Source: Streptomyces sp. NBC_00237
GTDB taxonomy: Bacteria; Actinomycetota; Actinomycetes; Streptomycetales; Streptomycetaceae
Direction: 5' to 3'
DNA: 64,000 bases
Assembly (NCBI RefSeq): GCF_026342435.1
Contig: NZ_JAPEMT010000002.1
Span: 2,356,001 to 2,420,000 of the forward strand
Shown here: positions 17,092 to 25,879 of the stretch, piece after piece
How positions within the stretch are numbered: position 1 is the first letter of the stretch
Layout of the letters: each line of letters opens with the position of its first letter
Translations under genes and position numbers: made by a program
Notes under the pieces: model-generated
What the model was told of the DNA's origin: nothing
The model's input: the letters and a program-made list of their open reading frames with translations, nothing else
Databases searched by the model: none

Positions 17092-18303
17092 ATGCAGGTG
17101 ATCCAGTCAACGAAGCTCGCCAATGTCTGTTACGAGATCCGGGGTCCGGTCCTTGAGGAGGCGATGCGGCTGGAGGCAGCCGGACACCGCATTCTCAAGC
17201 TCAACACGGGCAACCCGGCGGCCTTCGGGTTCGAGTGCCCGCCGGAGATCCTGGAGGACATCCTCCGCAACGTCGGCACCGCGCACGGGTACGGCGACGC
17301 GAAGGGCCTGCTGTCCGCGCGGCGCGCGGTGATGCAGCACTACCAGACCAAGGGCATCGACCTCGACGTCGAGGACATTTACCTTGGCAACGGCGTCTCC
17401 GAGCTGATCCAGATGTCGATGCAGGCGCTGCTCGACGACGGCGACGAAGTACTCGTCCCGGCCCCGGACTATCCGCTGTGGACCGCGTCGGTCTCGCTGG
17501 CGGGCGGCACGGCCGTGCACTACCGGTGCGACGAGCAGGCCGACTGGATGCCCGACCTCGCGGACATCGAGCGGAAGATCACCGACCGGACGAAGGCTCT
17601 GGTGATCATCAACCCGAACAACCCGACGGGTGCGGTGTACGACGACGAGATGCTGCGGGGGCTGACCGAGATCGCCCGCCGCCACAACCTCATCGTGTGC
17701 TCGGACGAGATCTACGACCGCATCCTGTACGACGGCGCGACGCACACCCCGACCGCCGTGCTCGCCCCCGACCTGATGGTCCTCACCTTCAACGGGCTCT
17801 CCAAGAACTACCGGGTGGCGGGCTACCGGAGCGGCTGGATGGCGGTCTGCGGCCCGAAGGCGCACGCCTCGTCGTACATCGAGGGACTCACGATCCTCGC
17901 CAACATGCGGCTGTGCGCGAACATGCCCTCGCAGCACGCGGTGGCCACCGCGCTCGGCGGGCGGCAGTCGATCGACGACCTGGTGCTGCCGGGCGGGCGG
18001 ATCCTGGAGCAGCGGAACACGGCGTACGAGCTGCTGACGCAGATCCCGGGCGTGACGTGCGTGAAGCCGAAGGGGGCGCTGTACCTCTTCCCCCGGCTCG
18101 ACCCGAAGGTCTACAAGGTCAAGGACGACCGGCAGATGGTCCTGGACCTGCTGCGGGCCGAGAAGATCATGGTGGTGCACGGGACCGGGTTCAACTGGCC
18201 GGAGCCGGACCACTTCCGGATCGTGACGCTCCCGAACTCCAAGGACCTGGCGGACGCGGTGACGCGGATCGGGAACTTCCTGGACGGGTACGGACAGCCC
18301 TGA
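17092..18303 (+). CDS. PLP-dependent aminotransferase, AlaT-like
   Basis: The 403-residue protein is a fold-I class I aminotransferase. Asn and Pro of VIINPNNPTGAVYDD, the Asp-Glu of CSDEIYDRI, Lys238 in FNGLSKNYRVAGYRSGW and the C-terminal Arg in DHFRIVTLP are the usual cofactor and substrate residues. The opening VIQSTKLANVCYEIRGPVL and the overall layout match the AlaT group (glutamate-pyruvate aminotransferase) better than aspartate aminotransferase. ATG 17092 has no Shine-Dalgarno sequence within reach, so it may be leaderless. It is a core nitrogen-metabolism gene and stands alone. Confidence 0.9.
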   Translation: MQVIQSTKLANVCYEIRGPVLEEAMRLEAAGHRILKLNTGNPAAFGFECPPEILEDILRNVGTAHGYGDAKGLLSARRAVMQHYQTKGIDLDVEDIYLGNGVSELIQMSMQALLDDGDEVLVPAPDYPLWTASVSLAGGTAVHYRCDEQADWMPDLADIERKITDRTKALVIINPNNPTGAVYDDEMLRGLTEIARRHNLIVCSDEIYDRILYDGATHTPTAVLAPDLMVLTFNGLSKNYRVAGYRSGWMAVCGPKAHASSYIEGLTILANMRLCANMPSQHAVATALGGRQSIDDLVLPGGRILEQRNTAYELLTQIPGVTCVKPKGALYLFPRLDPKVYKVKDDRQMVLDLLRAEKIMVVHGTGFNWPEPDHFRIVTLPNSKDLADAVTRIGNFLDGYGQP

Positions 18304-18339
18304 CCCGCCTCCGCGGCCGGACCCGGACCGCGCTCTACT

Positions 18340-18354
18340 TTAGATCGAATCTAA
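18340..18354. promoter_or_regulatory. MarR/TetR-like operator overlapping a -10 element
   Basis: TTAGATCGAATCTAA is a perfect 6-3-6 inverted repeat. It overlaps TAAGAT at 18352-18357, a good -10 hexamer for the small gene that starts at 18399. AT-rich palindromes of this form are typical MarR-family sites in Streptomyces. The window's MarR genes (47159 and 60470) show no matching palindrome at their own promoters, so the regulator is probably elsewhere. Confidence 0.6.
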
Positions 18355-18398
18355 GATAGGATGGCTTCCTGACGCTCGCCGCAGGAGGCCATCCCCTC

Positions 18399-18782
18399 AT
18401 GTACGAACCGATCCGCACCAAGTCGGTCCACTCCACGGCCGACGCCGACGCCCGCTTCCCGCACCGCTCCCGCGAGGAGGAGCTGGACATCCAGCTCGCC
18501 GGACACCTCTCCGCGCTCCTCGCCGTGACCGACGAACTCGGACTCGACGCCGCGGCCGACCGGATCGCCGTCCAGGTCGCCCGGCTGCGCGGAGCCCCGC
18601 CCGCCCGGCACGCGGGCCACCGCCGGGAGGCCCCGGCCGCCCTGCACCGCCGCGCGCACGCCCTCGCGGGCCGCGCGCTGGTGGTGGCCGCGTCGCGCGC
18701 GGACACCGCCGCCGCGATCCTCGCCGCCGAGCGCATGGACGCGCACACGGCGGCAGCCGCTGACGACACGGTCAGCCTCTGA
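18399..18782 (+). CDS. Small conserved-type protein of unknown function
   Basis: The 127-residue product is helical, alanine- and arginine-rich (MYEPIRTKSVHSTADADARF at the start) with no membrane segment or signal peptide. I do not recognise a family. ATG 18399 has AGGAGG eleven bases upstream. The promoter carries a MarR-like palindrome over the -10 element, so expression is probably derepressed by a small ligand. A strong terminator follows at 18788-18820, making this a one-gene transcript. Confidence 0.7.
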   Translation: MYEPIRTKSVHSTADADARFPHRSREEELDIQLAGHLSALLAVTDELGLDAAADRIAVQVARLRGAPPARHAGHRREAPAALHRRAHALAGRALVVAASRADTAAAILAAERMDAHTAAAADDTVSL

Positions 18783-18787
18783 TCGGC

Positions 18788-18820
18788 CCCGGTCCGCGGC
18801 CGGGGAGGCCGCGGACCGGG
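18788..18820 (+). terminator. Terminator after the small MarR-site-controlled gene
   Basis: A perfect 14-pair stem (arms 18788-18801 and 18807-18820) with a 5-base loop follows the gene ending at 18782. Confidence 0.85.
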
Positions 18821-18935
18821 TGCCACCAACTCCCTTACGGAGGAACCGGCTTCGGTTGCGTACCGGGATCGGACGTACACTCCGCGTTCACCTGACACCG
18901 GCCGGAATGTGGGTTTCCGGGAGCACTCTGCACCT

Positions 18936-20033
18936 GTGAGACGCATCCTGGGAATCGTCCTGGCGGTGCTGCTGGTCGGCGGTGTGGCAGTTGCCGTCGC
19001 AGTGGGCCGCGAACCACGGGGCACGGGTACAGACCCGGGCACGGCAACGAAGACCGTGCGAGGAGTGATCGGATCGGAGAAGGCGGAGTTCTTCGCCGAC
19101 CCGAAGGTGGTGGAGGCCCTTGCTGCCAAGGGCTACACCCTGCGGACGGAGACGTCCGGATCGTGGGCGATGGAGCAACTGCCCCTGAAGGGCTACGACT
19201 TCGTCTTCCCCGCGAGCAAGGCACCGGCCGACGAACTGCGCAGGAAGACCGGCGGCACGGGCACCCCGCTGCGCCCCTTCTACTCGCCGCTGGTCGTCGT
19301 CGCGCACAGCAACGCGGCCCGGGTGCTCGCCGACGCCGGTCTGGTGACACTGCGCGGCAAGCACTCGGGCACGCTGCGCATGAAGCCCTTGATGGACGCG
19401 GCGAAGGCGGACCGCACCTGGCAGCAGCTCAAGGGGGCCGAGAAGCACGGTGAGTTGACCGGCTCGCTCTTCGTCTCGACGACCGACCCCGGGGCGTCCA
19501 GCTCGGGGGCCCTCTATCTCGCCGCCGCCTCGTACGTCGCGGACGGCGGCCGGGTCGCCGACGGCGAGGAAGCGGTGGCGCGCACCGCACCGCTGCTGCG
19601 CAAGCTGATCTCCGTACAGGGAGCGCAGCAGACGAGCAGCGACGCCCCGTTCCGCGACTTCATCAGCGGTGTCGGCAACCCCCTCGTCCTGGTCTACGAG
19701 TCCCAGGTGGCCTCGCTCCTGCTGCGCGGACAGGACGCCGGGGACCTCGTCGTCCTCTACCCGGACACGACGGTGAGCAGCGACCACACGGTCGTCCCGG
19801 TCACTCAACTCGGGCGTGCGATAGGCGAGTTGCTGACCACCGACCCCACTCTCCAGAAGCTCGCCGTACGCCACGGCTTCCGGCCGCAGGGCGCTCCCGC
19901 CGCGTTCGCCTCGGCCGCCGCCCCGCACTCCTCGTACCTCAACCAGTCGCTGACCGGCGTCCGCCAGGCGCCCGTGCCCACCTCCGCGGTGCTGCACGCG
20001 CTGGCGCAGCGCGCGCAGGGAGGATCGTCATGA
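18936..20033 (+). CDS. Membrane-anchored solute-binding-type protein, first gene of TelA operon
   Basis: GTG 18936 gives 365 residues beginning RRILGIVLAVLLVGGVAVAV, an uncleaved anchor or signal peptide. The remainder reads as a periplasmic-binding-protein-like fold: SEKAEFFADPKVVEALAAKG, YDFVFPASKAP, and STTDPGASSSGALYLAAASY, which resembles the ligand loop of molybdate or PstS-type binding proteins. No transporter is encoded here. The stop overlaps the TelA start by four bases (ATGA), so translation is coupled. The binding part probably senses or collects something outside the membrane for the TelA/VWA partners. An alternative GTG at 18909 lacks a ribosome site. Confidence 0.78.
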   Translation: MRRILGIVLAVLLVGGVAVAVAVGREPRGTGTDPGTATKTVRGVIGSEKAEFFADPKVVEALAAKGYTLRTETSGSWAMEQLPLKGYDFVFPASKAPADELRRKTGGTGTPLRPFYSPLVVVAHSNAARVLADAGLVTLRGKHSGTLRMKPLMDAAKADRTWQQLKGAEKHGELTGSLFVSTTDPGASSSGALYLAAASYVADGGRVADGEEAVARTAPLLRKLISVQGAQQTSSDAPFRDFISGVGNPLVLVYESQVASLLLRGQDAGDLVVLYPDTTVSSDHTVVPVTQLGRAIGELLTTDPTLQKLAVRHGFRPQGAPAAFASAAAPHSSYLNQSLTGVRQAPVPTSAVLHALAQRAQGGSS

Positions 20034-21220
20034 CGTCCGCAGTTCCGCAGGAATCACCGCTGACACAGCCCCTGGTACTGACGCCCCCGCAGGCCACCGG
20101 CCCGGTGCGGGCCGAGCAGGCGGCCGGTCTCGTACCGGTGGGCGCGGAGGTGCGCCAGGAGATGGCCCGCCGCGCCGCCGACTACGTCGCCTCGCTCGCC
20201 GGGCTCGACGCCCGCTCCCCCGAGTTCGCCACCCGGATCGGGGAGATCACCGCACTGGGCGGAGCCGAGATCAGGGGCGCCGCCCAGCAGTCCAACCGGA
20301 TGCTCGACCGTACGGTGCGGGCCCTGTCCACCGGCGAGGAGGACGCGCAGGGCCGCGTCGGCGGCTCGCTCCTGGAACTGCGGCGCACCGTCGAGGACTT
20401 GGACCCCAAGGACACTCCGGCGCGCGGCGCCCGCCGCCTCCTCGCCAAGCTGCCCGGCGGCAACCGCTTCCGCGACCACCTCGCCAAGTACGCCTCCGCA
20501 CAGGGCACGTTGAATCGGATCGTGGGCACGCTGCGCGGCGGCCAGGACGAGCTGCGCCGCGACAACGCGGCTCTGCACACCGAGCGCACCCGCCTCTGGG
20601 ACACCATGGGCAAGCTCCAGGAGTACGCGGTACTGACCGACGCCCTGGACCAGGCGGTCGAGCAGCGCATCGCCGAGGCCCAGTCCGCCGACCCCGCCCA
20701 GGCGGAAGCCCTGCGCGCCGACGTGCTCTTCCCCGTACGGCAGAAGCACCAGGACCTCCTCACCCAGCTCGCGGTCTGCGCACAGGGCTATCTGGCGATG
20801 GACGTGGTCCGCCGCAACAACGAAGAGCTGATCAAGGGCGTCGAACGCGCCGCCACGACCACCGTCACCGCCCTGCGCATCGCGGTGATGCTCGCCTCCG
20901 CCCTCGACAACCAGAAGAGGGTCGTCGAGCAGGTCAACGCCCTGCGCGGCACGACGGACGAGCTGATCCGGGGCAACGCGCAGATGCTCGCCACGCAGAC
21001 CGGCGAGATCCAGCAGATCGCCGCGGAGTCGGCGGTGAGCCCGGAGACCCTGCGCCAGGCGTTCCGGGAGATCTTCACGACGCTGGACGCCATCGACACG
21101 TACAAGGCGCGGGCGACGGAGGCGATGGCGACGACGGTGGAGTCCCTGACCGCCGAACTGGCCGCCGCGAACAGCTACGTGGAGCGCAGCAGGTCGGCGG
21201 CGGACGGGGGACCGCGATGA
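20030..21220 (+). CDS. telA: TelA/KlaA family toxic-anion resistance protein
   Basis: The 396-residue, mostly helical, soluble protein matches the TelA family. Hallmarks are a coiled-coil-rich middle (RDNAALHTERTRLWDTMGKL, QRIAEAQ) and the conserved tail NNEELIKGVERAATTTVTAL and ALDNQKRVVEQVNALRGTTD. TelA was named for tellurite resistance and belongs to the wider Ter stress network; its biochemical role is unresolved. Here it is locked between two extracellular binding-type proteins by four-base overlaps on both sides (20030-20033 and 21217-21220). The unit therefore probably acts as one envelope complex. No terD-type genes are in the window. Confidence 0.88.
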   Translation: MTSAVPQESPLTQPLVLTPPQATGPVRAEQAAGLVPVGAEVRQEMARRAADYVASLAGLDARSPEFATRIGEITALGGAEIRGAAQQSNRMLDRTVRALSTGEEDAQGRVGGSLLELRRTVEDLDPKDTPARGARRLLAKLPGGNRFRDHLAKYASAQGTLNRIVGTLRGGQDELRRDNAALHTERTRLWDTMGKLQEYAVLTDALDQAVEQRIAEAQSADPAQAEALRADVLFPVRQKHQDLLTQLAVCAQGYLAMDVVRRNNEELIKGVERAATTTVTALRIAVMLASALDNQKRVVEQVNALRGTTDELIRGNAQMLATQTGEIQQIAAESAVSPETLRQAFREIFTTLDAIDTYKARATEAMATTVESLTAELAAANSYVERSRSAADGGPR

Positions 21221-22821
21221 GAGCCCATGGAACACGCGGCAGGCACGGCAGGCACGGCATACGCGGCAGGGCGCTCGCGCTGCTCGCCGCGGCACTCCTG
21301 GCCGGAGGCTGCGCGCCGTCTCCCGAGCCCCCCGCTTCGGACACCGAACCCCGGGCCGGAACGCTGCGAGTGCTCGCGTCGAGCGAACTGACCGACGTCA
21401 CCGAGACCCTGGCGAAGGCGGCGCAGGCCACCGGAGTCGAGGTCCGCTTCACCTGGGCCGGCACGCTCGACGCCGTCGAGCAGATCGCCTCCGGCAAGGC
21501 CGACGAACGGTACGACGCCGTATGGCTGTCCTCCAACGACTACCTGCGGCTGCGTCCGGAGGCGGCCGGAAAGCTGACCTCCGAGACCCCGCTGATGACC
21601 TCCCCGGTGGCGATCGGGGTGAAGACGGCGACCGTACGCACGCTCGGCTGGTCGGCGGACCGGGTCACCTGGGCGGACGTGCACAAGGCTGTCGCGGCGG
21701 GCCGGCTGACGTACGGCATGACCGACCCGGTCCGCTCCAACTCGGGCTTCGCGGCGCTGGTCTCGGTCGCCTCGGGCCTCTCCGGGGCACAGGGCGCGCT
21801 GACCGGCGCGGACGTCACCTCGGCGACGCCCCGCCTCAAGGAGTTCTTCGGCGGCCAGCGTCTGACGTCCGGCTCATCGGGCTGGCTGGCCGAGGCGTAC
21901 ACCCGGCGCGGCACGGTCGACGCGCTCATCAACTACGAGTCCGTCCTCCTGTCCATGAACCGCGACAGCCACGCGGGCCTGACGGTGATCCGCCCCCGCG
22001 ACGGGGTCGTCACCGCCGACTACCCCTTCTCGCTCCTCACTTCCGCCTCCGCACGGGCCAAGGAGGACGCGGGCAAGCTGACCGCGCACCTGCGCACGGC
22101 CCCGGTGCAGCGTTCCCTGGCGGCGACCACCCTCCGCCAGCCGGTGGTCGGCGTTCCCGCATCGAGCGCCCTGGCCCGCCGCGAGCTTCCCTTCCCGGGC
22201 TCGCGCACGGTCGCCGACGGCCTCCTCGCCTCGTACGAGAACGTCCTGCGCCGCCGCTCGCGCACGGTGTACGTGCTCGACACCTCCTCCTCGATGGGCG
22301 GCGAACGCCTGACTCGGCTGAAGGAGGCCCTCGCCCGCCTGACGGGCACGGCGGACTCGGCGCTCGGGCGGCGGTTCCGGGACCGGGAGGAGGTGACGCT
22401 GCTGCCGTTCGGGTCGGGGGTCAAGGACGTCGTACGGCAGACGGTCGACCCGGCGCGCCCGGGGGCGTCCCTGGACGCGCTCCGCTCCTCCGCCTCCTCC
22501 CTGACGGCGGAGGGCTCGACGGCGATCTTCAGCAGTCTGCGTGAGGCGTACGAACGGCTGGGAGCGCCGGGGGACGCCTTCACGAGCATCGTCCTGATGA
22601 CGGACGGCGAGAACACGGTGGGCGACTCGATGTCGGACTTCGACTCCTTCCACGCGTCCCTGCCGCCGGAGCGGCGCGCCACGCCCGTCTTCCCGATCCT
22701 CTTCGGCGACTCCGACCGTTCTGAGCTCGACCACATCGCGGTGCTGACGGGCGGGCAGCTCTTCGACGCGACGAAGGGTTCGCTGGACCGAGCCTTCGAG
22801 GAGATCCGTGGCTACCAGTAA
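21217..22821 (+). CDS. Lipoprotein with solute-binding fold and C-terminal VWA domain
   Basis: The 534-residue protein starts with a lipoprotein signal (ALALLAAALLAGGCAPS). Residues about 45-330 are an extracellular binding-protein fold (LRVLASSELTDVTETLAKAA, and GMTDPVRSNSGFAALVSVAS, as in OpuAC/sulfate-binding types). Residues about 350-525 are a von Willebrand A domain with an intact MIDAS: Asp355 in DTSSSMGG, Thr/Ser in AEGSTAIFSS, and Asp in LMTDGENTVGD. VWA domains bind protein partners through a metal. It overlaps telA by four bases and the next gene by fourteen. Confidence 0.88.
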   Translation: MRAHGTRGRHGRHGIRGRALALLAAALLAGGCAPSPEPPASDTEPRAGTLRVLASSELTDVTETLAKAAQATGVEVRFTWAGTLDAVEQIASGKADERYDAVWLSSNDYLRLRPEAAGKLTSETPLMTSPVAIGVKTATVRTLGWSADRVTWADVHKAVAAGRLTYGMTDPVRSNSGFAALVSVASGLSGAQGALTGADVTSATPRLKEFFGGQRLTSGSSGWLAEAYTRRGTVDALINYESVLLSMNRDSHAGLTVIRPRDGVVTADYPFSLLTSASARAKEDAGKLTAHLRTAPVQRSLAATTLRQPVVGVPASSALARRELPFPGSRTVADGLLASYENVLRRRSRTVYVLDTSSSMGGERLTRLKEALARLTGTADSALGRRFRDREEVTLLPFGSGVKDVVRQTVDPARPGASLDALRSSASSLTAEGSTAIFSSLREAYERLGAPGDAFTSIVLMTDGENTVGDSMSDFDSFHASLPPERRATPVFPILFGDSDRSELDHIAVLTGGQLFDATKGSLDRAFEEIRGYQ

Positions 22822-23416
22822 GCCTCTGCTCCGCTACGTCGAATCCCGGAAGAACCTGGCGGGCTGCGGGGGCGGGCTGGCGGGCCTCGCGCTCACCTTC
22901 ACGGGGGTGGCGGGGGCGTACTGGCCGGTGGTGGTGGTCGGCCTCTACGGCGCGGGGGCCCTGCTGGCTCCGCCGGACCGGGTTCCGGCACCGCGTTTCC
23001 CCTCCGCCGAGGAGCGACTGGAGGCCCTGCGGGGTGACTTCTCCCAGCTCAGGACGTACGCGTCATCGGTCGCGCCCGACCTCCCGCCGGTGGCCGGGCG
23101 GAAGCTCACGGAACTGACGGAACTCCTGGAGGCCCTGCTCTCCCACGGGGAGTGGGGCCAGGACCCGGAATCCTTCCACGCCCTGTCACGGGCGGTGCGC
23201 TCCGACGTGCCGGAGGCGGTGGACACCTACCTGCGGGCCCGCTGGTGGACCCGCTTCACCCCGGGCGGCGAGCAGCCGGACCAACACGTGGTACGCCAAC
23301 TCTCCCTGGTCCTGCGGGACTTGCGGGGCCTCGCCTCAGCCCTCCGGGAGGCGGAGGGAATACGCCAGGAGTCACTGACGCGGTACTTGGAGGGGCGGGG
23401 GCCGTCGGAGGGGTGA
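22808..23416 (+). CDS. Small membrane protein at the end of the TelA operon
   Basis: The 202-residue product starts at GTG 22808 inside the end of the VWA gene. Two close hydrophobic segments (about residues 19-36 and 38-55) form a membrane hairpin. A soluble helical part of about 140 residues follows (AEERLEALRGDFSQLRTYAS, LRDLRGLASALREAEG). No known domain is recognised. Operon position implies it belongs with the TelA-VWA unit, perhaps as its membrane anchor. The start fits the overlap and there is no better one downstream. Confidence 0.75.
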   Translation: MATSKPLLRYVESRKNLAGCGGGLAGLALTFTGVAGAYWPVVVVGLYGAGALLAPPDRVPAPRFPSAEERLEALRGDFSQLRTYASSVAPDLPPVAGRKLTELTELLEALLSHGEWGQDPESFHALSRAVRSDVPEAVDTYLRARWWTRFTPGGEQPDQHVVRQLSLVLRDLRGLASALREAEGIRQESLTRYLEGRGPSEG

Positions 23417-23776
23417 GTCCGCACCGGGCTGGGGCGTGCGGCGGCGAGGGCGGGGCGGCGGCATTGAGGGGCGCGGGGAACTGCGCAACCCGCCGAAGGC
23501 GGGTCCGGGGGTCCGGGGGCGTAGTCCCCGGGCAGTGACCCCGGCCCGCCCGTCCACCCACCCCGGAGGGGGAAAGGGGAAGACCCCCGGAGCCTGAGGG
23601 GGCTACCGGGGGCCGTGCCGCGTCTCGTTCGGTGGATCCCACTGGTCAGGGCGGTGTCGTGACGATCCGAGTGCGGCTCTCACTCCACTCCCCCCGGGTG
23701 TTCGTGCACCCGGAGGGAGCTGAGCGAGGCGGTCGGAGCCGGGGAACAGGCCGGCTCCGACACGTATCAGGGGGGA
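23417..23776. repeat. Intergenic region with dispersed repeat (copy B), no gene
   Basis: This 360-base convergent gap holds a copy of the repeat seen at 11286-11330: AACCCGCCGAAGGCGGGTCC followed by a GGGGGCGTAGTCCCCGGGCAGTGACC-type hairpin (about 23485-23540). A separate terminator lies at 23732-23761. A weaker stem (CCGGGTG/CACCCGG) is near 23694-23713. I see no credible coding sequence. Confidence 0.65.
23732..23761. terminator. Terminator between TelA operon and PEP carboxykinase
   Basis: A perfect 11-pair stem (23732-23742 with 23751-23761) and an 8-base loop lie between convergent transcripts, 16 bases past the pckG stop. Confidence 0.8.
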
Positions 23777-25612
23777 CTAGCCGAGGCGCTGCACCAGCGC
23801 CCGGTACTCGTCCCACAGTTCCTTGGGAGCGTGCTCCCCAAAGGTGTTGAGGTGCTCGGGGACCAGCGCGGCCTCCTCCCTCCACACCTCCTTGTCCACC
23901 GTGAGGAGGAAGTCGAGGTCCGCCTCGGACAGGTCAAGCCCGTCCGTGTCCAGCGCACCCTTCGCGGGCAGGATGCCGATCGGCGTCTCGACGCCCTCGG
24001 CCTTGCCCTCCAGCCGCTCGACGATCCACTTCAGCACCCGGCTGTTCTCACCGAAGCCCGGCCACACGAACTTGCCCGCGTCGTTCTTGCGGAACCAGTT
24101 CACGTAGTAGATCTTCGGGAGCTTGCTCTGGTCGGGCTTGTCGGCGCCGACCTTCACCCAGTGGCCCATGTAGTCGCCCATGTTGTAGCCGCAGAACGGC
24201 AGCATGGCGAACGGGTCGCGGCGCAGCTCGCCGACCTTGCCCTCGGCGGCGGCGGTCTTCTCCGAAGCGACGTTCGCGCCCAGGAACACGCCGTGCTGCC
24301 AGTTGAACGACTCCGTCACCAGCGGAACGGCCGTGGCGCGGCGCCCACCGAACAGAATCGCCGAGATCGGCACCCCCTTGGGGTCCTCCCACTCGGGCGC
24401 GATGATCGGGCACTGACCGGCCGGAACGGTGAACCGGGCGTTGGGGTGCGCGGCGGGCGTCCCCGACTCGGGCGTCCAGTCGTTGCCCTTCCAGTCGGTG
24501 AGGTGAGCCGGAGCCTCCTCCGTCATCCCCTCCCACCACACGTCGTTGTCGTCCGTCAGGGCGACGTTCGTGAAGACCGAGTTCCCCCACATGGTCTTCA
24601 TCGCGTTGGCGTTGGTGTGCTCACCGGTGCCCGGCGCGACGCCGAAGAACCCGGCCTCCGGGTTGATCGCGTACAGCTGGCCGTCCTCGCCGAACCGCAT
24701 CCAGGCGATGTCGTCGCCGATGGTCTCGACGGTCCAGCCGGGGATCGTGGGCTCCAGCATGGCGAGGTTCGTCTTGCCACAGGCCGACGGGAAGGCGGCC
24801 GCGACGTACTTCGACTCCCCCTGCGGCGGCGTGAGCTTCAGGATGAGCATGTGCTCGGCGAGCCAGCCCTCGTCGCGCGCCATGACGGACGCGATGCGCA
24901 GCGCGTAGCACTTCTTGCCCAGCAGGGCGTTGCCGCCGTAGCCCGAGCCGTAGGACCAGATCTCGCGGTCCTCGGGGAAGTGCGAGATGTACTTGGTGGA
25001 GTTGCAGGGCCACGGAACGTCGGCCTCGCCCTCCTGGAGCGGCGCACCCAGCGTGTGCACGGCCTTCACGAAGAAGCCGTCGGTGCCCAGCTCGTCCAGG
25101 ACGTGCTGCCCCATGCGGGTCATCGTGCGCATCGAGACGGCGACGTACGCCGAGTCGGTGATCTCGACGCCGATCGCGGACAGCGGCGAGCCCACCGGCC
25201 CCATGCAGAACGGGACGACGTACATCGTGCGGCCGCGCATCGAGCCGCGGAAGATGCCTTCCCGGCCGTCCTTGCCCTGGAACAGCTCCCGCATCTCGGC
25301 GGGGGCCTTCCAGTGGTTCGTCGGACCCGCGTCCTCCTCCTTCTCGGAGCAGATGAAGGTGCGGTCCTCCACGCGGGCGACGTCGGACGGGTCGGAGGCG
25401 GCGTAGTAGGAGTTCGGGCGCTTGATCTCGTCGAGCTTCTTGAACGTGCCCTTGGCGACGAGCTCCTCGCAGAGCCGCTCGTACTCAGCCTCGGACCCGT
25501 CGCACCACACGACACGGTCGGGCTCGGTGAGGGCTGCGATCTCGTCTACCCAGGAGACGAGCTCCTGGTGGTTGGTGGGGACGGTGGTGGGAGCCGCGAT
25601 GTCGCGCGCCAC
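23777..25612 (-). CDS. pckG: Phosphoenolpyruvate carboxykinase (GTP)
   Basis: The 611-residue enzyme converts oxaloacetate and GTP to phosphoenolpyruvate, GDP and carbon dioxide, the first step of gluconeogenesis. The kinase-1a loop is FPSACGKTNLAML, with the catalytic Cys and P-loop GKT. Manganese and substrate residues lie in SKYISHFPEDREIWSYGSGYGGNALLGKKC-type context and GDDIAWM. NWFRKN and FVWPGFGENSRVL are typical of GTP enzymes. Full length for the family. GTG 25612 has AAGGAG five bases upstream; the reading frame continues to 25729 but without a ribosome site. It is a single-gene unit ending at a terminator. Confidence 0.97.
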   Translation of the reverse strand: MARDIAAPTTVPTNHQELVSWVDEIAALTEPDRVVWCDGSEAEYERLCEELVAKGTFKKLDEIKRPNSYYAASDPSDVARVEDRTFICSEKEEDAGPTNHWKAPAEMRELFQGKDGREGIFRGSMRGRTMYVVPFCMGPVGSPLSAIGVEITDSAYVAVSMRTMTRMGQHVLDELGTDGFFVKAVHTLGAPLQEGEADVPWPCNSTKYISHFPEDREIWSYGSGYGGNALLGKKCYALRIASVMARDEGWLAEHMLILKLTPPQGESKYVAAAFPSACGKTNLAMLEPTIPGWTVETIGDDIAWMRFGEDGQLYAINPEAGFFGVAPGTGEHTNANAMKTMWGNSVFTNVALTDDNDVWWEGMTEEAPAHLTDWKGNDWTPESGTPAAHPNARFTVPAGQCPIIAPEWEDPKGVPISAILFGGRRATAVPLVTESFNWQHGVFLGANVASEKTAAAEGKVGELRRDPFAMLPFCGYNMGDYMGHWVKVGADKPDQSKLPKIYYVNWFRKNDAGKFVWPGFGENSRVLKWIVERLEGKAEGVETPIGILPAKGALDTDGLDLSEADLDFLLTVDKEVWREEAALVPEHLNTFGEHAPKELWDEYRALVQRLG

Positions 25613-25778
25613 GATTGCTCCTTGTTGAGGGGTTCTGTGGTTTGTTGCCCCGTGGGGGCTGCGACCCGGATGCTTCACACGATGTAGCTCTGCATAGTCC
25701 CTCTGGCGCTCATCCGGTGCCGACCGCACTCATTTGATCATCCGGGTGTTCCGCCCATCTGTCCAGGGGGCCGCCCAC

Positions 25779-25840
25779 GTGAGCATCACCACTCCACACC
25801 ATCCCCCCGCACCGTCCCCCATGAGTGAGCATCGCCACTC
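25779..25840. repeat. Direct repeats in the divergent pckG/trhA promoter region
   Basis: GTGAGCATCACCACTC (25779-25794) and GTGAGCATCGCCACTC (25825-25840) differ at one base and start 46 bases apart. They sit between pckG (start 25612) and the TrhA-like gene (start 25880) and may be binding sites for a shared regulator. Nothing else is evident in this 267-base gap except a TTACGGAACCGTAGG stretch near 25853. Confidence 0.5.
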
Positions 25841-25879
25841 GTAGCCAGAACTTACGGAACCGTAGGTAGCATTCGGGGC

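Noticed and set aside
18936..23416. Calling the operon an ABC importer
   Set aside because: Two binding-protein folds occur, but there is no permease or ATPase gene; TelA and VWA point to a different system.
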